64,000 nucleotides of DNA from Muribaculaceae bacterium (lineage in GTDB: Bacteria; Bacteroidota; Bacteroidia; Bacteroidales; Muribaculaceae), in the NCBI GenBank assembly GCA_017621845.1, contig JAGASI010000024.1, positions 1-64,000 of the forward strand. The letters are read 5' to 3'. A program made the position numbers and the translations under genes. Shown piece by piece: positions 16,935 to 26,427 of this stretch (its first letter is position 1; each line of letters opens with the position of its first letter). Below the pieces are notes generated by a model. The model was given only the letters and a program-made list of their open reading frames with translations. It ran no database searches and was not told where the DNA came from.

Positions 16935-17193
16935 ACGATTTTCCATCAATTCACCACCATTTGGCCTTCTCTTTTAACGACAATTATACAGTAATCAATA
17001 TTATTTATGTAATCATTTTAATCTGCATTGGGGTATTCAGCCATGGTGACATGTCTCAATAAGTGGTCCAATACATGAATCATCATAGGCGTAAATTTTG
17101 CGAGATGGAGCCTATGTTGGGAATTATTGTGAGTTTTTTAGGGGATGTTTTTGTGATAATGAGGTAAGGCTAAGGGAATTTGGGGAGGGGGAA

Positions 17194-17228
17194 TATAAAA
17201 CCGGATGGGCACGGGGTGTTCATCCGGT
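17194..17228 (-). terminator. Terminator of the sigma/anti-sigma/DUF4252 unit
   Basis: A 13-bp stem (17200-17212 with 17216-17228, two G-T pairs, GGG/CCC loop) is followed on the minus strand by TTTTAT. It lies 62 bases after the DUF4252 stop. Confidence 0.8.
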
Positions 17229-17290
17229 GGGGGGAGGAGAAGGGATATGTTAAGGTTGGGGGATGAGGAGGGTGGAGTGGGGGTGTCGGG

Positions 17291-17764
17291 TTAATGGTCG
17301 AAGGATTGGGTGAGTTTTAGAAGATCGATTTTGCCGTGAATGGCGATAGCGTTGTACTCGGTATTCTCGTCGTTAATGACGACCAGCATAGTGGCTATTT
17401 CAGCGTTTTGGGGGTCGGGGTGGATGTAGATGGTAGTTGTCTCGTTGCCGTCTTCGATGGTTGTCGCGGGTTCTAATTGTAGTTGGTTGATGACTTTTTG
17501 ACAGATGGCACTGACTTCTTTTATCAGGCTTTTTTTCTCTACATTGATGACTTCGACGCCGTCGATGGATTTGATTGCATCGGAGGGAACGCCGTCGGTG
17601 ACTTTTTCAAAGCTTCCGGCCAGACGTAGCATGGCTTTGCCTACATAGATTTTGTTTATGCCGTCTTTGGAAGGTACTTCGCTGAAAATGCGTTGTCCTG
17701 AACATGAGGTCGATATTAAGATGGCGACCAGGAGGATGAGAAGGGAGGTGATTTTGCGTTTCAT
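17291..17764 (-). CDS. DUF4252 lipoprotein
   Basis: A 157-residue lipoprotein (lipobox STSC, Cys21) matching the DUF4252 family of Bacteroidetes, short beta-rich proteins whose genes typically lie with ECF sigma and anti-sigma genes. The pattern DGVEVINVEKKS and the C-terminal AIAIHGKIDLLKL are characteristic. It is the third gene of the unit, 32 bases after the anti-sigma gene. The family's molecular role is unknown; it may report envelope state or be an output of the regulon. Confidence 0.78.
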   Translation of the reverse strand: MKRKITSLLILLVAILISTSCSGQRIFSEVPSKDGINKIYVGKAMLRLAGSFEKVTDGVPSDAIKSIDGVEVINVEKKSLIKEVSAICQKVINQLQLEPATTIEDGNETTTIYIHPDPQNAEIATMLVVINDENTEYNAIAIHGKIDLLKLTQSFDH

Positions 17765-17796
17765 TGTATATCGGTATTTAGTGATTATTTGTTTGA

Positions 17797-18546
17797 TTAT
17801 ATGGAGTTTGTAATTTGAGAGATTTTGTCTATCGAATTGTTGATGGTTTCGGTCGAAGTCTTGATTGAGTTGGATGACCGGTCGAAAGATTGTTTTAGGA
17901 GTGCAAAGGATTGTTGGAGTATGGCTTGGGCTTGTTCGGGGGAGTCAATAATTTCATACCCGTCATCTGTAATCGGGGTTGGGTCGGATTGGTGGATAGT
18001 TGTTTTGGAAGTGTGGCTCTGGGCAACGTTGATGTTTGTATTGGCCGGAATTGTATTGGCTGAAATTGTATCTGCGGCTGATTTGCTGTTATTTGGCTCA
18101 GATGGTAGGTTGGTATTTGAATGATGTGGCGAATTGGAGGCGATGGCTGGGTGTTCGGTAGTGACTGCCAGCGTGGAGTCAGGGGCTGTCGGTATATTGA
18201 AAATGATTAGTAAAGCAATTGTCGCGGCTACGGCAATTGATGAAGATAGCCATGCCAAGCGTTTGAACCGGTTGGGACTCAGGGCCTTTGCCGAGGCCTT
18301 TTTCTCGGTATCGATAGCTGTATCTATTTCGGCGAGAAGCGACGGGTCAATGGTGGGAGCCTGGGGGACAGGGGTGTCTGAGGTGTGCCCAAATATCAGG
18401 GCTTCGGCTCTTAGGTCTTCGGGAATATTGTTGCTCGAGGTGAAGAAGTCATAGAGTAAGTCTTCCTGCTCGGGAGTCGTATTGCCTTGGTACCATAGGT
18501 CAAGTAGCTCGCGCGCTTGTTGTATGTTGGTGATTTTGTTATTCAT
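17797..18546 (-). CDS. Putative anti-sigma factor, single-pass membrane protein
   Basis: A 249-residue protein with an N-terminal cytoplasmic region resembling Bacteroidetes anti-sigma domains (ARELLDLWYQGNTTPEQEDLL, about 11-31), one transmembrane segment (about 97-117), and a periplasmic part of low complexity rich in Ser, Asn, Thr and Pro. The start codon overlaps the sigma-factor stop by four bases, which supports a sigma/anti-sigma pair made in fixed ratio. No zinc-binding HxxxCxxC motif is present. Confidence 0.72.
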   Translation of the reverse strand: MNNKITNIQQARELLDLWYQGNTTPEQEDLLYDFFTSSNNIPEDLRAEALIFGHTSDTPVPQAPTIDPSLLAEIDTAIDTEKKASAKALSPNRFKRLAWLSSSIAVAATIALLIIFNIPTAPDSTLAVTTEHPAIASNSPHHSNTNLPSEPNNSKSAADTISANTIPANTNINVAQSHTSKTTIHQSDPTPITDDGYEIIDSPEQAQAILQQSFALLKQSFDRSSNSIKTSTETINNSIDKISQITNSI

Positions 18547-19031
18547 AAGTTGGGCGATTTGGAGAGAATAGATTTGAGTTGTTGTCGGCCACGGGAGATA
18601 ATCTGTCTGACGTTGGCTTCGGTGTATCCGGTTTTGAGTGCTATCTGAGATGTTGAGTATCCATCCAGTGATAGTTTGATAAGAGTACCGCGAGGGTCGG
18701 GGAGTCGTTCAATGGCTTGTAGCAGGAGGTTCAATCTTTCTTTGGTGGTGTCGTCGTCATCATCTGGGGAGTCAGGGATAATATCAACTGTCGTGACGGG
18801 ATGTCGTTGTTGGAAGCGCATGTGGTTGATGGCGGCATTGCGGGCGACGGTACAGCAGAAGGCCTTGGGTATATCGGGGAGAGTGATATTTTCATGTCGT
18901 TCCCATAGTGATCGTATTGCTTCCTGGATTATGTCGGCCGCGTCATCGCTATTGTTGACAATGCGTATAACGACAGCAAACATCATGTTGTAGCATGGGA
19001 GTATATGGGTCTTGAACTGTTGTGACGTCAT
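18543..19031 (-). CDS. ECF-type RNA polymerase sigma factor
   Basis: A 162-residue sigma-70 family protein. Region 2 spans about 10-75 (DAADIIQEAIRSLWERHENI is the core-binding part) and region 4, with a helix-turn-helix, spans about 100-155 (LPDPRGTLIKLSLDGYSTSQIA and TEANVRQIISRGRQQL). It would direct polymerase to a stress or envelope regulon and be held at the membrane by the next gene's product. In Bacteroidetes such three-gene units are common and often autoregulated; the cognate promoter is not evident here. Confidence 0.9.
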   Translation of the reverse strand: MTSQQFKTHILPCYNMMFAVVIRIVNNSDDAADIIQEAIRSLWERHENITLPDIPKAFCCTVARNAAINHMRFQQRHPVTTVDIIPDSPDDDDDTTKERLNLLLQAIERLPDPRGTLIKLSLDGYSTSQIALKTGYTEANVRQIISRGRQQLKSILSKSPNL

Positions 19032-19113
19032 TGTCGGGTTGAAAGCATTGTGGTGTATATTTGTTGTTTATTATAATGACACTGATGTTGTCAATCTGTG
19101 ACAGGTATATGTG

Positions 19114-19154
19114 AAAAAAATTCCTCATGTCTCGTTATTGAGGCATGAGGAATT
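19114..19154 (-). terminator. Terminator after the TPR gene
   Basis: AATTCCTCATG (19119-19129) pairs with CATGAGGAATT (19144-19154); on the minus strand the hairpin is followed by a run of T. It ends the unit that begins at 22322. Confidence 0.92.
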
Positions 19155-19192
19155 GATTATTAATTGATTACAAGCGATATATGTTATATGGC

Positions 19193-20788
19193 TTAATTAT
19201 TTTTGTATGTGTCATATTGAGCCTTGGCCGCATCGGCTTTCTCTGTGTCGCCAAGAGCATTGTAATAGGTGTAGAGTATACCGTAGGCCTCTCGGTAGAC
19301 ATCGGCGTTGGATGTCTTGTTGGTGGCGTCCTGGTCAAGGAGTTTAATTGTTTCTTCGTAGGCCTCAGCTGCTTTCTGGTCGGGAACTTTGTTGTTTGCC
19401 AGTACAGCGAGTTGACCTACGCGGCGATAGTATTGGTAGGGGGATATGACACCTTCCATGGCTTTCTCCATGAGTTTGAGACCTTTTTCGGCATATTCTT
19501 TTGCGGCATCAACCTCTTCGGTGGCATATTTGGCTAATGCTGCAAATCGGTTGCTACCGGCGGCTGAGAAGTATTCGTTGGATTTGGGATCAGAGGTGTT
19601 TTCGATACTTAGGTTGATGTTGTCGGCCCATGATGGATAGTCTTTTTGGTCAAAGTACCAGTCGGCAAGGGCGCGATATAGCTGGGCGTCTTTGGGATAT
19701 TTCTGTATGCCTTTGAGGATAATATCTTTGGTGCCAATGGTGTCTTTCTTTACTTCGTAAAGGAGGTTGGCATATGTGCGGTAGTCGGCAGCGTTGAATT
19801 GACTGTCGTTTTTGGCGTTTGCAAAGTATTGCTGGGCCTCGGTGAGGGCTTCTTCTTTGCGGTTGAGGTTGTTGAGATTGAAGAATACAAGGCGTTGGAG
19901 CATGGTGTTGTCGGGAGTTTGACCTAAAACCTCACGAGCTGTCTGTAGTGACTCATCGTGTTTGCCACCGGCATAAAGGAGCACTGCATAGCGGGCCTTG
20001 TCCTCGGGGAAGTGGTTGGGGTTTTTGATATATTCGCCATATTGTTTGGCGGCGTCAGTCCACTGGTCGTTCATGTAGTATTTTTCGGCAAGCTCGCGTT
20101 GGGCGAGAGCTGATGTCGGATTGCGTTGGAGAAGTTCTTTAAGTTTCTCGATAGCATATTGGGGTACTACATAGAAGTAGGTGTTGGCATATTTGACGTA
20201 TCCTTCGGGGTTGTCCTCGTCAAATGTAATTGCTTGCTCATATTCGGTAGCTGCTCCATTATAGTCTTTGGCTTTAAACTTGCGGTCGCCCTCAAATACA
20301 TATATGGAGGGGTCTTTAAGTTTAGAGTCTTTGCGTGCTTTGTCAATCAGCTTGGTTATTTCTTTGTCATAAGCCACGGGGTCGGCGTTGAAGTAAGCGC
20401 GGGCAATGTCCACAAGAACTTCAGTGTTCTTTTTGGCATTTTTTTTGGCCGTGTCAAAGTATTTTTCGGCAGCTGACTTATCTTTGTCCATTAACGCGAG
20501 AGCGCCGAGGCCGACATAGTTGTATCCACATTGGGGGTTGGCTTGGGTGCCTAATTCAAAGTATTTCTTGGCTTCTGTCTTATTGTTGTTGGCAAGGTAA
20601 GATGAGCCGAGATAATAATAGGCAAGGGCCTTGTCGGTATCAGAGTTGTTGAGGTTGCGTTGCAGTAGCGTTATAGCGTTATCATACTGTCCGGCTTTGT
20701 AGTACTCGATACCGTCCTTATAGCCCTGGGCCATGGAGGATAGGGTGGTTGCTCCGAGGAGCATGGCTGCGATAAGAATTTTTTTCAT
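19193..20788 (-). CDS. Secreted tetratricopeptide-repeat protein
   Basis: A 531-residue protein with a signal peptide (MKKILIAAMLLGATTLSSMAQ) and TPR repeats along most of its length (for example ALAYYYLGSSYLANN near 55, GYVKYANTYFYV near 195). It is thus a periplasmic or surface-exposed scaffold for protein contacts. The ATG at 20788 is preferred over a GTG two codons upstream. It lies downstream of a PstS-like lipoprotein. In many Bacteroidetes these two follow an exbB-exbD-tonB set, which is not seen here. Confidence 0.83.
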   Translation of the reverse strand: MKKILIAAMLLGATTLSSMAQGYKDGIEYYKAGQYDNAITLLQRNLNNSDTDKALAYYYLGSSYLANNNKTEAKKYFELGTQANPQCGYNYVGLGALALMDKDKSAAEKYFDTAKKNAKKNTEVLVDIARAYFNADPVAYDKEITKLIDKARKDSKLKDPSIYVFEGDRKFKAKDYNGAATEYEQAITFDEDNPEGYVKYANTYFYVVPQYAIEKLKELLQRNPTSALAQRELAEKYYMNDQWTDAAKQYGEYIKNPNHFPEDKARYAVLLYAGGKHDESLQTAREVLGQTPDNTMLQRLVFFNLNNLNRKEEALTEAQQYFANAKNDSQFNAADYRTYANLLYEVKKDTIGTKDIILKGIQKYPKDAQLYRALADWYFDQKDYPSWADNINLSIENTSDPKSNEYFSAAGSNRFAALAKYATEEVDAAKEYAEKGLKLMEKAMEGVISPYQYYRRVGQLAVLANNKVPDQKAAEAYEETIKLLDQDATNKTSNADVYREAYGILYTYYNALGDTEKADAAKAQYDTYKNN

Positions 20789-20984
20789 GTTCACGTCTAT
20801 AATAATATTGTGTGAATTATTGTGCTTGTAGTCTGGTCTGTAATATAGACCGGGTTTTATGGATGTAAAGTTAGTAATTATGTGACTAATAAAAGGTGTG
20901 GACGTTGAATATATTGGCCGGTTATGTGCGTTAATAATAGTTAATGTGCTATCAATTAGCGTATTAGCTATTATTGTATGTTTG

Positions 20985-22007
20985 CTATTCTTGAACTAAT
21001 TCAACAATGTTGCGGTTGACCCGAGCCGGTAGGACGCCTGTGCGCATGATTATGCGTTGTCCATCGACACCGAGGCAGAAAGTGTAGAAGGCGCCGGCAA
21101 GGCCACCTGGAGAGGCAGTGGTAATCATATAAATCTGTCGTGTCAGAGGGTAGCGGCCATCATATATATATTGTTGATAGGGACGACGGGGCATTGGTTC
21201 ATAACGTATGACACCTAATGTTTTGACTCCTGCTTCATCCATGCGCTTGTTAATAGCCATGCCATCGACTGCCGATGTGTCGTTGGACAGAGCGGCGACA
21301 CGTTCTTCGGTGGTCATGTTATTCTCGCCAAGGTCACGCGTGAGTACGCTGACACCGACAACGCCAATGGAGCCCTTGCGTGATTTGACTTTTTCAAATA
21401 CTTCCTTGACCGAGCCGGCATCAAGGACGTTTTTTCCAAAGGGGCGGTTGTTGGTCAGAGAATCTCTCATGTATAGAGCAAGGCTTGACCCGGGTGAGTC
21501 AAAGTAAACTGTTACCGGGAGCTCGGGGTATTTAGGCATCTTTTCGCTCCATCCGGGGTCTATCTCGTTCCATTTTGAGATGTTGCCGGTCAAGATTTCG
21601 CCTATCTCTTTGTAGCTTAGATAGTCGACGGGGTTTTCATTATTAACTATAAGAGCCACGGCGTCAACTGCCAACATTCGAGACCTTACATTGCGACCTT
21701 TGTTCTTGAGTTGATTTTTTTCTTGGGTCGTGAGGTCACGAGCGATTATTATTGAGCGAGTGTTGTCGGCGAGCAACGAGTCTACAGCTTCAATCTGGGT
21801 GGTGTAGCGCGATAGAATATGAGTCTTGGGATAGCGGTATTCATATACAGAAATTAATTCCTCGAGCACGTCTTCAAACGAGTTGTCACAATAAATCGTC
21901 ATTGACCCTTCGGTGGGGGTTGTCTTCTGTTTAATGTCACACGAAGTGGCCATTAATGTCAGCAATAGCCCCAATCCTGATATAAGACTGAATGTGTATG
22001 ACTTCAT
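20985..22007 (-). CDS. PstS-like substrate-binding lipoprotein
   Basis: A 340-residue lipoprotein (lipobox ATSC, Cys23) with the type II periplasmic binding fold of phosphate-binding PstS proteins: MTIYCDNSF near 37, the LTGNISKWNEIDPGW block near 138, and the DSPGSSLALYMRD loop near 170. No ABC transporter genes (pstC, pstA, pstB) are adjacent, so phosphate import is not implied. In Bacteroidetes such proteins occur with TonB/ExbBD components and a TPR protein, suggesting a role in energising outer-membrane transport. Confidence 0.8.
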   Translation of the reverse strand: MKSYTFSLISGLGLLLTLMATSCDIKQKTTPTEGSMTIYCDNSFEDVLEELISVYEYRYPKTHILSRYTTQIEAVDSLLADNTRSIIIARDLTTQEKNQLKNKGRNVRSRMLAVDAVALIVNNENPVDYLSYKEIGEILTGNISKWNEIDPGWSEKMPKYPELPVTVYFDSPGSSLALYMRDSLTNNRPFGKNVLDAGSVKEVFEKVKSRKGSIGVVGVSVLTRDLGENNMTTEERVAALSNDTSAVDGMAINKRMDEAGVKTLGVIRYEPMPRRPYQQYIYDGRYPLTRQIYMITTASPGGLAGAFYTFCLGVDGQRIIMRTGVLPARVNRNIVELVQE

Positions 22008-22043
22008 TGTATAACTGTCAGTATTGTGATTTTAAACAACAGA

Positions 22044-22322
22044 TTAATCGATATCGGCATACAGGCGATATCCGCGCCAGAAACCGTAGACTACCAATAC
22101 GACACCTACCAGATAGCGTGCCCAATCCCATTGAGCCGGCATGTCAAAGAAGTTGATGAACATAAGCATACCCATGCCTATATATAGAAGAATCATGAAT
22201 ATGGAGAACACCACTCTTAATGCCTTGGGGGCTGCCGGACGTGGACGTGTCTCTTCGTCATGGCGATGCATCTGTTGACGGTATCTCATGAATTCGTCAT
22301 TGTCGTTAATTGTCTCTTTCAT
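22044..22322 (-). CDS. Small membrane protein, two transmembrane helices
   Basis: A 92-residue protein with a charged N-terminal tail (residues 1-34, many Arg, His and Asp) and two hydrophobic helices (about 36-56 and 66-84, the latter with YLVGVVLVVYGFWRGYRLY). I take the ATG at 22322 rather than the GTG at 22331. It is the first gene of the unit with the PstS-like and TPR genes, 36 bases upstream. I do not know its function; similar short proteins occur beside ExbD genes in Bacteroidetes. Confidence 0.6.
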   Translation of the reverse strand: MKETINDNDEFMRYRQQMHRHDEETRPRPAAPKALRVVFSIFMILLYIGMGMLMFINFFDMPAQWDWARYLVGVVLVVYGFWRGYRLYADID

Positions 22323-22626
22323 AATATTCACGTTTTAGGTAGTGATGTTTTACATTGATGAAGGGGTTATCAGGTCGTGCTGCTTTATTTGCTTGTTTGT
22401 GTATCACGGTGGGATAAATCCGCTTCTTAACTATTGTATTATTAACAATCAACAAGCTGTGATAGTTCGACCAACCAAAGTTACTAATTTAAATGTGTTT
22501 AATCGATATCTTTTAAGCAAAATTAAGTTAATAATTAAAATACTGTGTATAATGAGCGCTTTTTGATGAATGGTACTTGTGTTGTTTGTTGTGTAGATGT
22601 GTGAGAATTATTAATTTTGTAATTCT
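22323..22626. other. Divergent intergenic region before uvrA
   Basis: A TAACTTTG at 22483-22476 on the minus strand could be the -7 for the small membrane protein, giving a leader of about 150 bases. For uvrA, TAATTTTG at 22612-22619 is only seven bases before the ATG. Between them the DNA is AT-rich and holds no gene. Confidence 0.45.
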
Positions 22627-25470
22627 ATGAAAACGACAGCTTCAACATTCCCTCAAGACAATTCAGGCAAGGGGCAAGATATAATAGTTAAAGGAGACCG
22701 CGTCAATAATTTGAAAAATGTTGATGTGACTATTCCACGTAATAAAATGGTGGTAATTACCGGATTATCGGGGTCGGGTAAATCCTCGTTGGCTTTTGAC
22801 AGCTTGTATGCCGAGGGTCAGCGTCGCTATGTCGAGTCGCTGAGTAGTTATGCGCGACAATTTCTTGGACGCATGCCTAAACCCGACTGTGATTTTATAC
22901 GAGGCCTGCCACCTGCTATTGCTATAGAGCAGAAGGTCAATACTCGCAATCCTCGTTCAACTGTTGGAACCTCTACCGAGATTTATGACTATATGAGACT
23001 GTTGTATGGTCGGGTGGGCCACACCTACTCTCCTGTCACGGGGCATGAGGTCAAGCGTCATACAGTCAAGGATGTCATGGAGTTGATAACGCGATTGCCC
23101 GAGAGAACTCGTGTGGCGATAGTAGCGCCGATAACAATGCCCGAGGGACGTCCGGTGGGCAAACAACTTGAAGTTTATTTCAAGGCCGGATATACCCGTC
23201 TTGTAGATGGGGCCGGAGCTATGGTTGAAATCGAGGACTTGCTTGAACATGCACCGGTGTCTCTTGATGGATATATGCTGTTGATAGACCGCACTGTGGT
23301 TAGCGACCAAGCAGAGGAGGTGGCCCGCGTTGCCGAGTCGGTTGAGACGGCATTTTTTGAGGGTCACGATGCGATGTCAGTGTTGATTTTTGATGCCGAC
23401 CGTAAGATGATACGTCATGATTTCTCCACTCGTTTTGAGGCTGATGGGATTACTTTTTTACAACCTGACGAGCATCTGTTCAATTTCAATAATCCTTATG
23501 GAGCATGTCCCCGTTGTGAGGGGTTTGGTCGGTGTGTAGGCATTGATGAACGCCTGGTTGTCCCCGACCCGACGTTGTCGGTCTATCAAGATGCTGTGGT
23601 GTGCTGGCGAGGCGAGAAGATGAGCGAGTGCAAACATGATTTTATAAAGCGTGCCTCTGAACTCGGCTTTCCCATACACCGTCCGTATAATAAACTTACT
23701 GAACAAGAAAAAGACCTGCTGTGGCATAATCACGAGAAAGACTTTCCCTCGATAGACAACTTTTTTGAATGGGTCCAGTCCCAGCAACATAAGATACAGT
23801 ACCGTGTCATGTTGGCTCGTTATCGGGGCAAGACGCTTTGTCCTGAATGTCATGGTACACGTTTGCGCCACGAAGCCTCTTATGTACAGGTCGGAGGAAA
23901 GACGATAACCGATTTGGTACAGATGCCGGTTTGGGACTTGGATGAATGGTTTAAGGCTCTGACGCTTGGTGAGGCTGACTCCAAGGTCGCGTCAAGATTG
24001 CTTATAGAAATATGTTCGCGACTTAAATTTCTGGTAGACGTTGGTTTGGGGTATCTGACGCTTGACCGTCTCAGCTCTACGCTTTCGGGAGGTGAAAGTC
24101 AGCGTATCAACTTGGCAACCTCGTTGGGTAGCTCGCTTGTTGGGTCGTTATATATACTCGATGAGCCCTCGATAGGACTTCATCCCCGCGATACCGACAG
24201 GCTTATAGGTGTATTGCGCAGTCTACAACGTATCGGCAATACTGTTGTCGTTGTCGAGCATGACGAGGATATAATGAAATCGGCCGACTATCTTATTGAT
24301 GTGGGTCCCGAAGCCGGTACTCAGGGTGGTAATATTGTATACGAGGGTATTCCTTGTCCTGCTCGTCCGCTTGAATACAAGGATTCATACACGATGCAAT
24401 ATCTTAATGGCGCTATGTCTATCCCTGTGCCCAAACATCGCCGTGGGTGGTCGTCATCATTCACATTGACCGGTGCATGTGAACACAATCTCAAGGATGT
24501 CGATGTCACTATACCGCTTGGAGTTATGACTGTTGTAACGGGTGTCAGCGGTTCCGGCAAATCAACTCTTATACGAGATATAGTATATAAGGTATTGAAC
24601 AGGGAGTTGGGTGACGGAGGCGAAGCTCCGGGAGCCTATCATTCAATTCAGGGTGATTATAACCGATTGTCGGCTGTCGAAATGGTCAATCAGAGTCCTA
24701 TAGGACGGTCCTCTCGTTCCAACCCGGCGACATATATCAAGGCATACGATGAGATAAGACGTCTGATGGCCGAGCAACAACTCGCACGGCAAATGGGGTA
24801 CACTCCCGGGCATTTTTCCTTTAATACCGAGGGTGGCCGTTGTGAGGATTGCAAGGGTGAAGGTACAATTACCATAGAGATGCAATTTCTGTCAGACATC
24901 ACTATTGAGTGTGAAACATGTCATGGCAAAAGGTTTAAGCCTGAAATCCTCGAAGTAACTTATCGAGGCAAGAATATCCATGATATACTAATGATGACGG
25001 TTGACAATGCCATAGATTTTTTCAGACAGGATAAGGATAACCTTACGGCCTCAAAAATTGTCTCGCGGCTACAACCCTTATCAGACGTGGGTCTTGGGTA
25101 TATCACCCTTGGTCAAAGTTCTTCCACGCTATCAGGCGGTGAAAACCAGCGTGTCAAGTTGGCGTCTTTTCTGTCCGGTGCTACTGCGGGCCCCACGTTG
25201 TTTATCTTTGACGAGCCTACTACAGGTCTTCATTTCCATGACATCCTTAAATTGCTTGATTCATTTGATCGCCTCATCAAGGCCGGACACACGGTTCTGA
25301 TTATAGAGCATCACCTTGATGTCATCAAGTCGGCCGACTGGATTATAGACCTTGGCCCGGAGGGAGGCCGGGACGGTGGCCGTATAGTAGCCACTGGTAC
25401 ACCCGAAAGCCTTGTACGCGACTTTCCCGACACCTACACCGCCCGCTACCTTGCCCCTAAATTGAAATGA
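22627..25470 (+). CDS. uvrA: UvrABC excinuclease subunit A
   Basis: The damage-recognition ATPase of nucleotide excision repair, which loads UvrB at lesions. Two ABC modules are present: Walker A GLSGSGKSS near 48-56 and GVSGSGKST near 640-648, with signature motifs LSGGESQR near 487 and LSGGENQR near 836. Cysteine pairs of the zinc modules occur at CPRCEGFG near 297, CPECHG near 408 and CEDCKGEG / CETCHGKR near 739-770. The length of 947 residues is normal. It is a single gene, ending at a bidirectional terminator. Confidence 0.98.
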   Translation: MKTTASTFPQDNSGKGQDIIVKGDRVNNLKNVDVTIPRNKMVVITGLSGSGKSSLAFDSLYAEGQRRYVESLSSYARQFLGRMPKPDCDFIRGLPPAIAIEQKVNTRNPRSTVGTSTEIYDYMRLLYGRVGHTYSPVTGHEVKRHTVKDVMELITRLPERTRVAIVAPITMPEGRPVGKQLEVYFKAGYTRLVDGAGAMVEIEDLLEHAPVSLDGYMLLIDRTVVSDQAEEVARVAESVETAFFEGHDAMSVLIFDADRKMIRHDFSTRFEADGITFLQPDEHLFNFNNPYGACPRCEGFGRCVGIDERLVVPDPTLSVYQDAVVCWRGEKMSECKHDFIKRASELGFPIHRPYNKLTEQEKDLLWHNHEKDFPSIDNFFEWVQSQQHKIQYRVMLARYRGKTLCPECHGTRLRHEASYVQVGGKTITDLVQMPVWDLDEWFKALTLGEADSKVASRLLIEICSRLKFLVDVGLGYLTLDRLSSTLSGGESQRINLATSLGSSLVGSLYILDEPSIGLHPRDTDRLIGVLRSLQRIGNTVVVVEHDEDIMKSADYLIDVGPEAGTQGGNIVYEGIPCPARPLEYKDSYTMQYLNGAMSIPVPKHRRGWSSSFTLTGACEHNLKDVDVTIPLGVMTVVTGVSGSGKSTLIRDIVYKVLNRELGDGGEAPGAYHSIQGDYNRLSAVEMVNQSPIGRSSRSNPATYIKAYDEIRRLMAEQQLARQMGYTPGHFSFNTEGGRCEDCKGEGTITIEMQFLSDITIECETCHGKRFKPEILEVTYRGKNIHDILMMTVDNAIDFFRQDKDNLTASKIVSRLQPLSDVGLGYITLGQSSSTLSGGENQRVKLASFLSGATAGPTLFIFDEPTTGLHFHDILKLLDSFDRLIKAGHTVLIIEHHLDVIKSADWIIDLGPEGGRDGGRIVATGTPESLVRDFPDTYTARYLAPKLK

Positions 25471-25486
25471 AACAGATAATAATGAA

Positions 25487-25529
25487 AACTGAAGTTCTGC
25501 CCTACAGTATGACGGGCAGAACTTCAGTT
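25487..25529. terminator. Bidirectional terminator between uvrA and the phosphorylase gene
   Basis: A perfect 16-bp stem (25487-25502 with 25514-25529) flanked by A- and T-rich tracts. It separates two convergent genes. Confidence 0.93.
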
Positions 25530-25548
25530 GGTTTTCTATGGAATGGGT

Positions 25549-26427
25549 TTAGATACGCTCGAGAACGGTATGGATGAGGTCGCGGATACCGCCTTTATAG
25601 TTGGGGTTGGCTTCCTCATTAAAACGGTTGGCTATAATCGAGCATACGGTCATGCATTTGTGCCCCATGAGTTTGCCCATACCCTGTAGAGGAGCTGACT
25701 CCATCTCATAGTTGGTGATTTTGCGGCCATTGAAGCGGAATTCTTCAATCGAGCGGTTGAGTCCGGGATTGGCGAGGGCCAGACGCACTTCACGTCCCTG
25801 AGGCCCATAGAAACCGACTGCCGAGATGGTATTACCTCTTACCATATCGTCTTGTCCGATGCGGGCGACTAACTCGGGGTCGGCATCAACAACATATGGC
25901 TTGGCCCACAGCGGATTCCATTTGGTGTGCTCAGTGAAGGCTTTCTCAAATTCCAGATCGGCAACTTGGTTGCGGCCGGCATAGTAATTGAGCACGCCGT
26001 CAAAGCCTATTGACTTCTCGGCAATAACAGGCGTGCCGATTGATAGCTCGGGCTGGAGAGCTCCTGAGGTGCCTATGCGCACCATGGTGAGTTGGCGTGG
26101 GTTGTCTTTTACTTCACGGGTCTTGAAGTCAACATTGGCGAGAGCGTCCAGCTCGGTGATGACGATGTCTATATTGTCAGGACCGATGCCATGGCTTTGA
26201 CACATGATAGGTTTCCCTTTATATGTGCCGCCGATAGTGTGAAATTCACGTGATGATACCTCAAAGGTCTTGGTGTCAAAAAACTCGGCCACCATATCGA
26301 CGCGTGAGGGGTCGCCCACGAGGATGATGCGGTCTGTAAGCTGTTCGGGCTTAAGATGTAAGTGAAATACTGAGCCATCGCTATTGATGATAAGCTCTGA
26401 GGCCGGAATGATTTTAGGTGTTGGCAT
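25549..26427 (-). CDS. Uridine phosphorylase-like nucleoside phosphorylase
   Basis: Splits nucleosides with phosphate to a free base and ribose-1-phosphate in salvage. The PNP/UDP fold is clear: ILVGDPSRVD at about 36, SHGIGPDNIDI near 78 (the phosphate loop), MVRIGTSGALQP near 114 and the NYEMESAPL substrate-binding block near 239. The length of 292 residues agrees with the family. I use the ATG at 26427; a TTG at 26436 is also in frame. Substrate choice (uridine or another pyrimidine) cannot be fixed from these motifs. Confidence 0.87.
   Translation of the reverse strand: MPTPKIIPASELIINSDGSVFHLHLKPEQLTDRIILVGDPSRVDMVAEFFDTKTFEVSSREFHTIGGTYKGKPIMCQSHGIGPDNIDIVITELDALANVDFKTREVKDNPRQLTMVRIGTSGALQPELSIGTPVIAEKSIGFDGVLNYYAGRNQVADLEFEKAFTEHTKWNPLWAKPYVVDADPELVARIGQDDMVRGNTISAVGFYGPQGREVRLALANPGLNRSIEEFRFNGRKITNYEMESAPLQGMGKLMGHKCMTVCSIIANRFNEEANPNYKGGIRDLIHTVLERI

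Larger units (their letters stand above)
16891..17290. other. Intergenic region between pyrE and the sigma-factor unit
   Basis: Apart from a -7 element for pyrE (16934-16927) and a terminator for the DUF4252 gene (17194-17228), this stretch holds no gene. The part at 17160-17290 is notably G-rich on the plus strand. Confidence 0.6.

Noticed and set aside
20835-20851. GGTCT/AGACC hairpin upstream of the TPR gene as a terminator
   Set aside because: The stem is short and the following T-run is weak; it could equally be a leader structure, and support is too poor to annotate.
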